Assembly (NCBI GenBank): GCA_024638325.1
Contig: JAHEKM010000007.1
Location: forward strand, 1-47,055
DNA length: 47,055 nucleotides
Reading direction: 5' to 3'
DNA from: Gemmatimonadota bacterium
Lineage (GTDB): Bacteria; Gemmatimonadota; Gemmatimonadetes; Longimicrobiales; Gaopeijiaceae
Numbering within the stretch: the first letter of the stretch is position 1; each line of letters starts with the position of its first letter. Made by a program: the position numbers and the translations under genes. Below the pieces are notes generated by a model, which was given only the letters and a program-made list of their open reading frames with translations, made no database searches and had not been told where the DNA came from. This document shows, piece by piece, positions 46,961-47,055 of this stretch.

Positions 46961-47055
46961 TCAGGCCAGCGCGCGTATCAGTCTTTCGACGTCGTCAAGG
47001 TCGTTGAACACGGACGGCGACACTCTGAAGTGATGTGCCGCAACGGTTGCTGTCA
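46961..47055 (-). CDS. C-terminal end of a class V aminotransferase-like (PLP-dependent) protein, truncated by window edge
   Basis: Minus-strand translation TATVAAHHFRVSPSVFNDLDDVERLIRALA* resembles the C-terminus of class V aminotransferases; not in ORF track because it runs off the edge. Confidence 0.65.
   Translation of the reverse strand, partial: TATVAAHHFRVSPSVFNDLDDVERLIRALA

Overview
High-GC bacterial chromosomal segment with tightly packed operons and an overall Gemmatimonadota-like character (this is an inference; no marker gene was tested). About 40 protein-coding genes can be supported. In order they are: a partial ZnuD-like TonB receptor and a small Cys/His secreted protein; endonuclease IV; PTPS/folE; a Trm112-like protein; an OsmC / acyl-CoA synthetase / CutA / TPR / macro-like run; a transglutaminase / ABC transporter / TerB run; DUF445; a SIMPL / DUF1499 / lipoprotein run; a nucleotidyltransferase; an SDR; TRAP permeases and a Tat-type TRAP binding lipoprotein; an AlkA-type glycosylase and an O-methyltransferase; a Cys-rich CcmH-like protein; the CP-ATP-grasp / Alpha-E / transglutaminase trio; DUF2339; an M16 peptidase; a hotdog thioesterase; IlvE; a cupin; MsrB; NAD-IDH; an acyl-CoA dehydrogenase; a P-type ATPase; an M50-CBS protease; ApbE; and a partial class V aminotransferase. 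I found no CRISPR array, transposase, tRNA or rRNA. The most notable non-coding signal is a ~150-nt structured RNA candidate with 6S-like architecture (about 4722-4873) and its own -10 box, lying between nfo and the PTPS-folE pair. A clear minus-strand intrinsic terminator lies at about 2979-3019. Most of the very long ORFs in the supplied track that are antisense to recognisable genes are high-GC shadow ORFs. Two real genes (at the left and right edges) are missing from the track because they run off the window. No clear-cut new defence or mobile system was identified.
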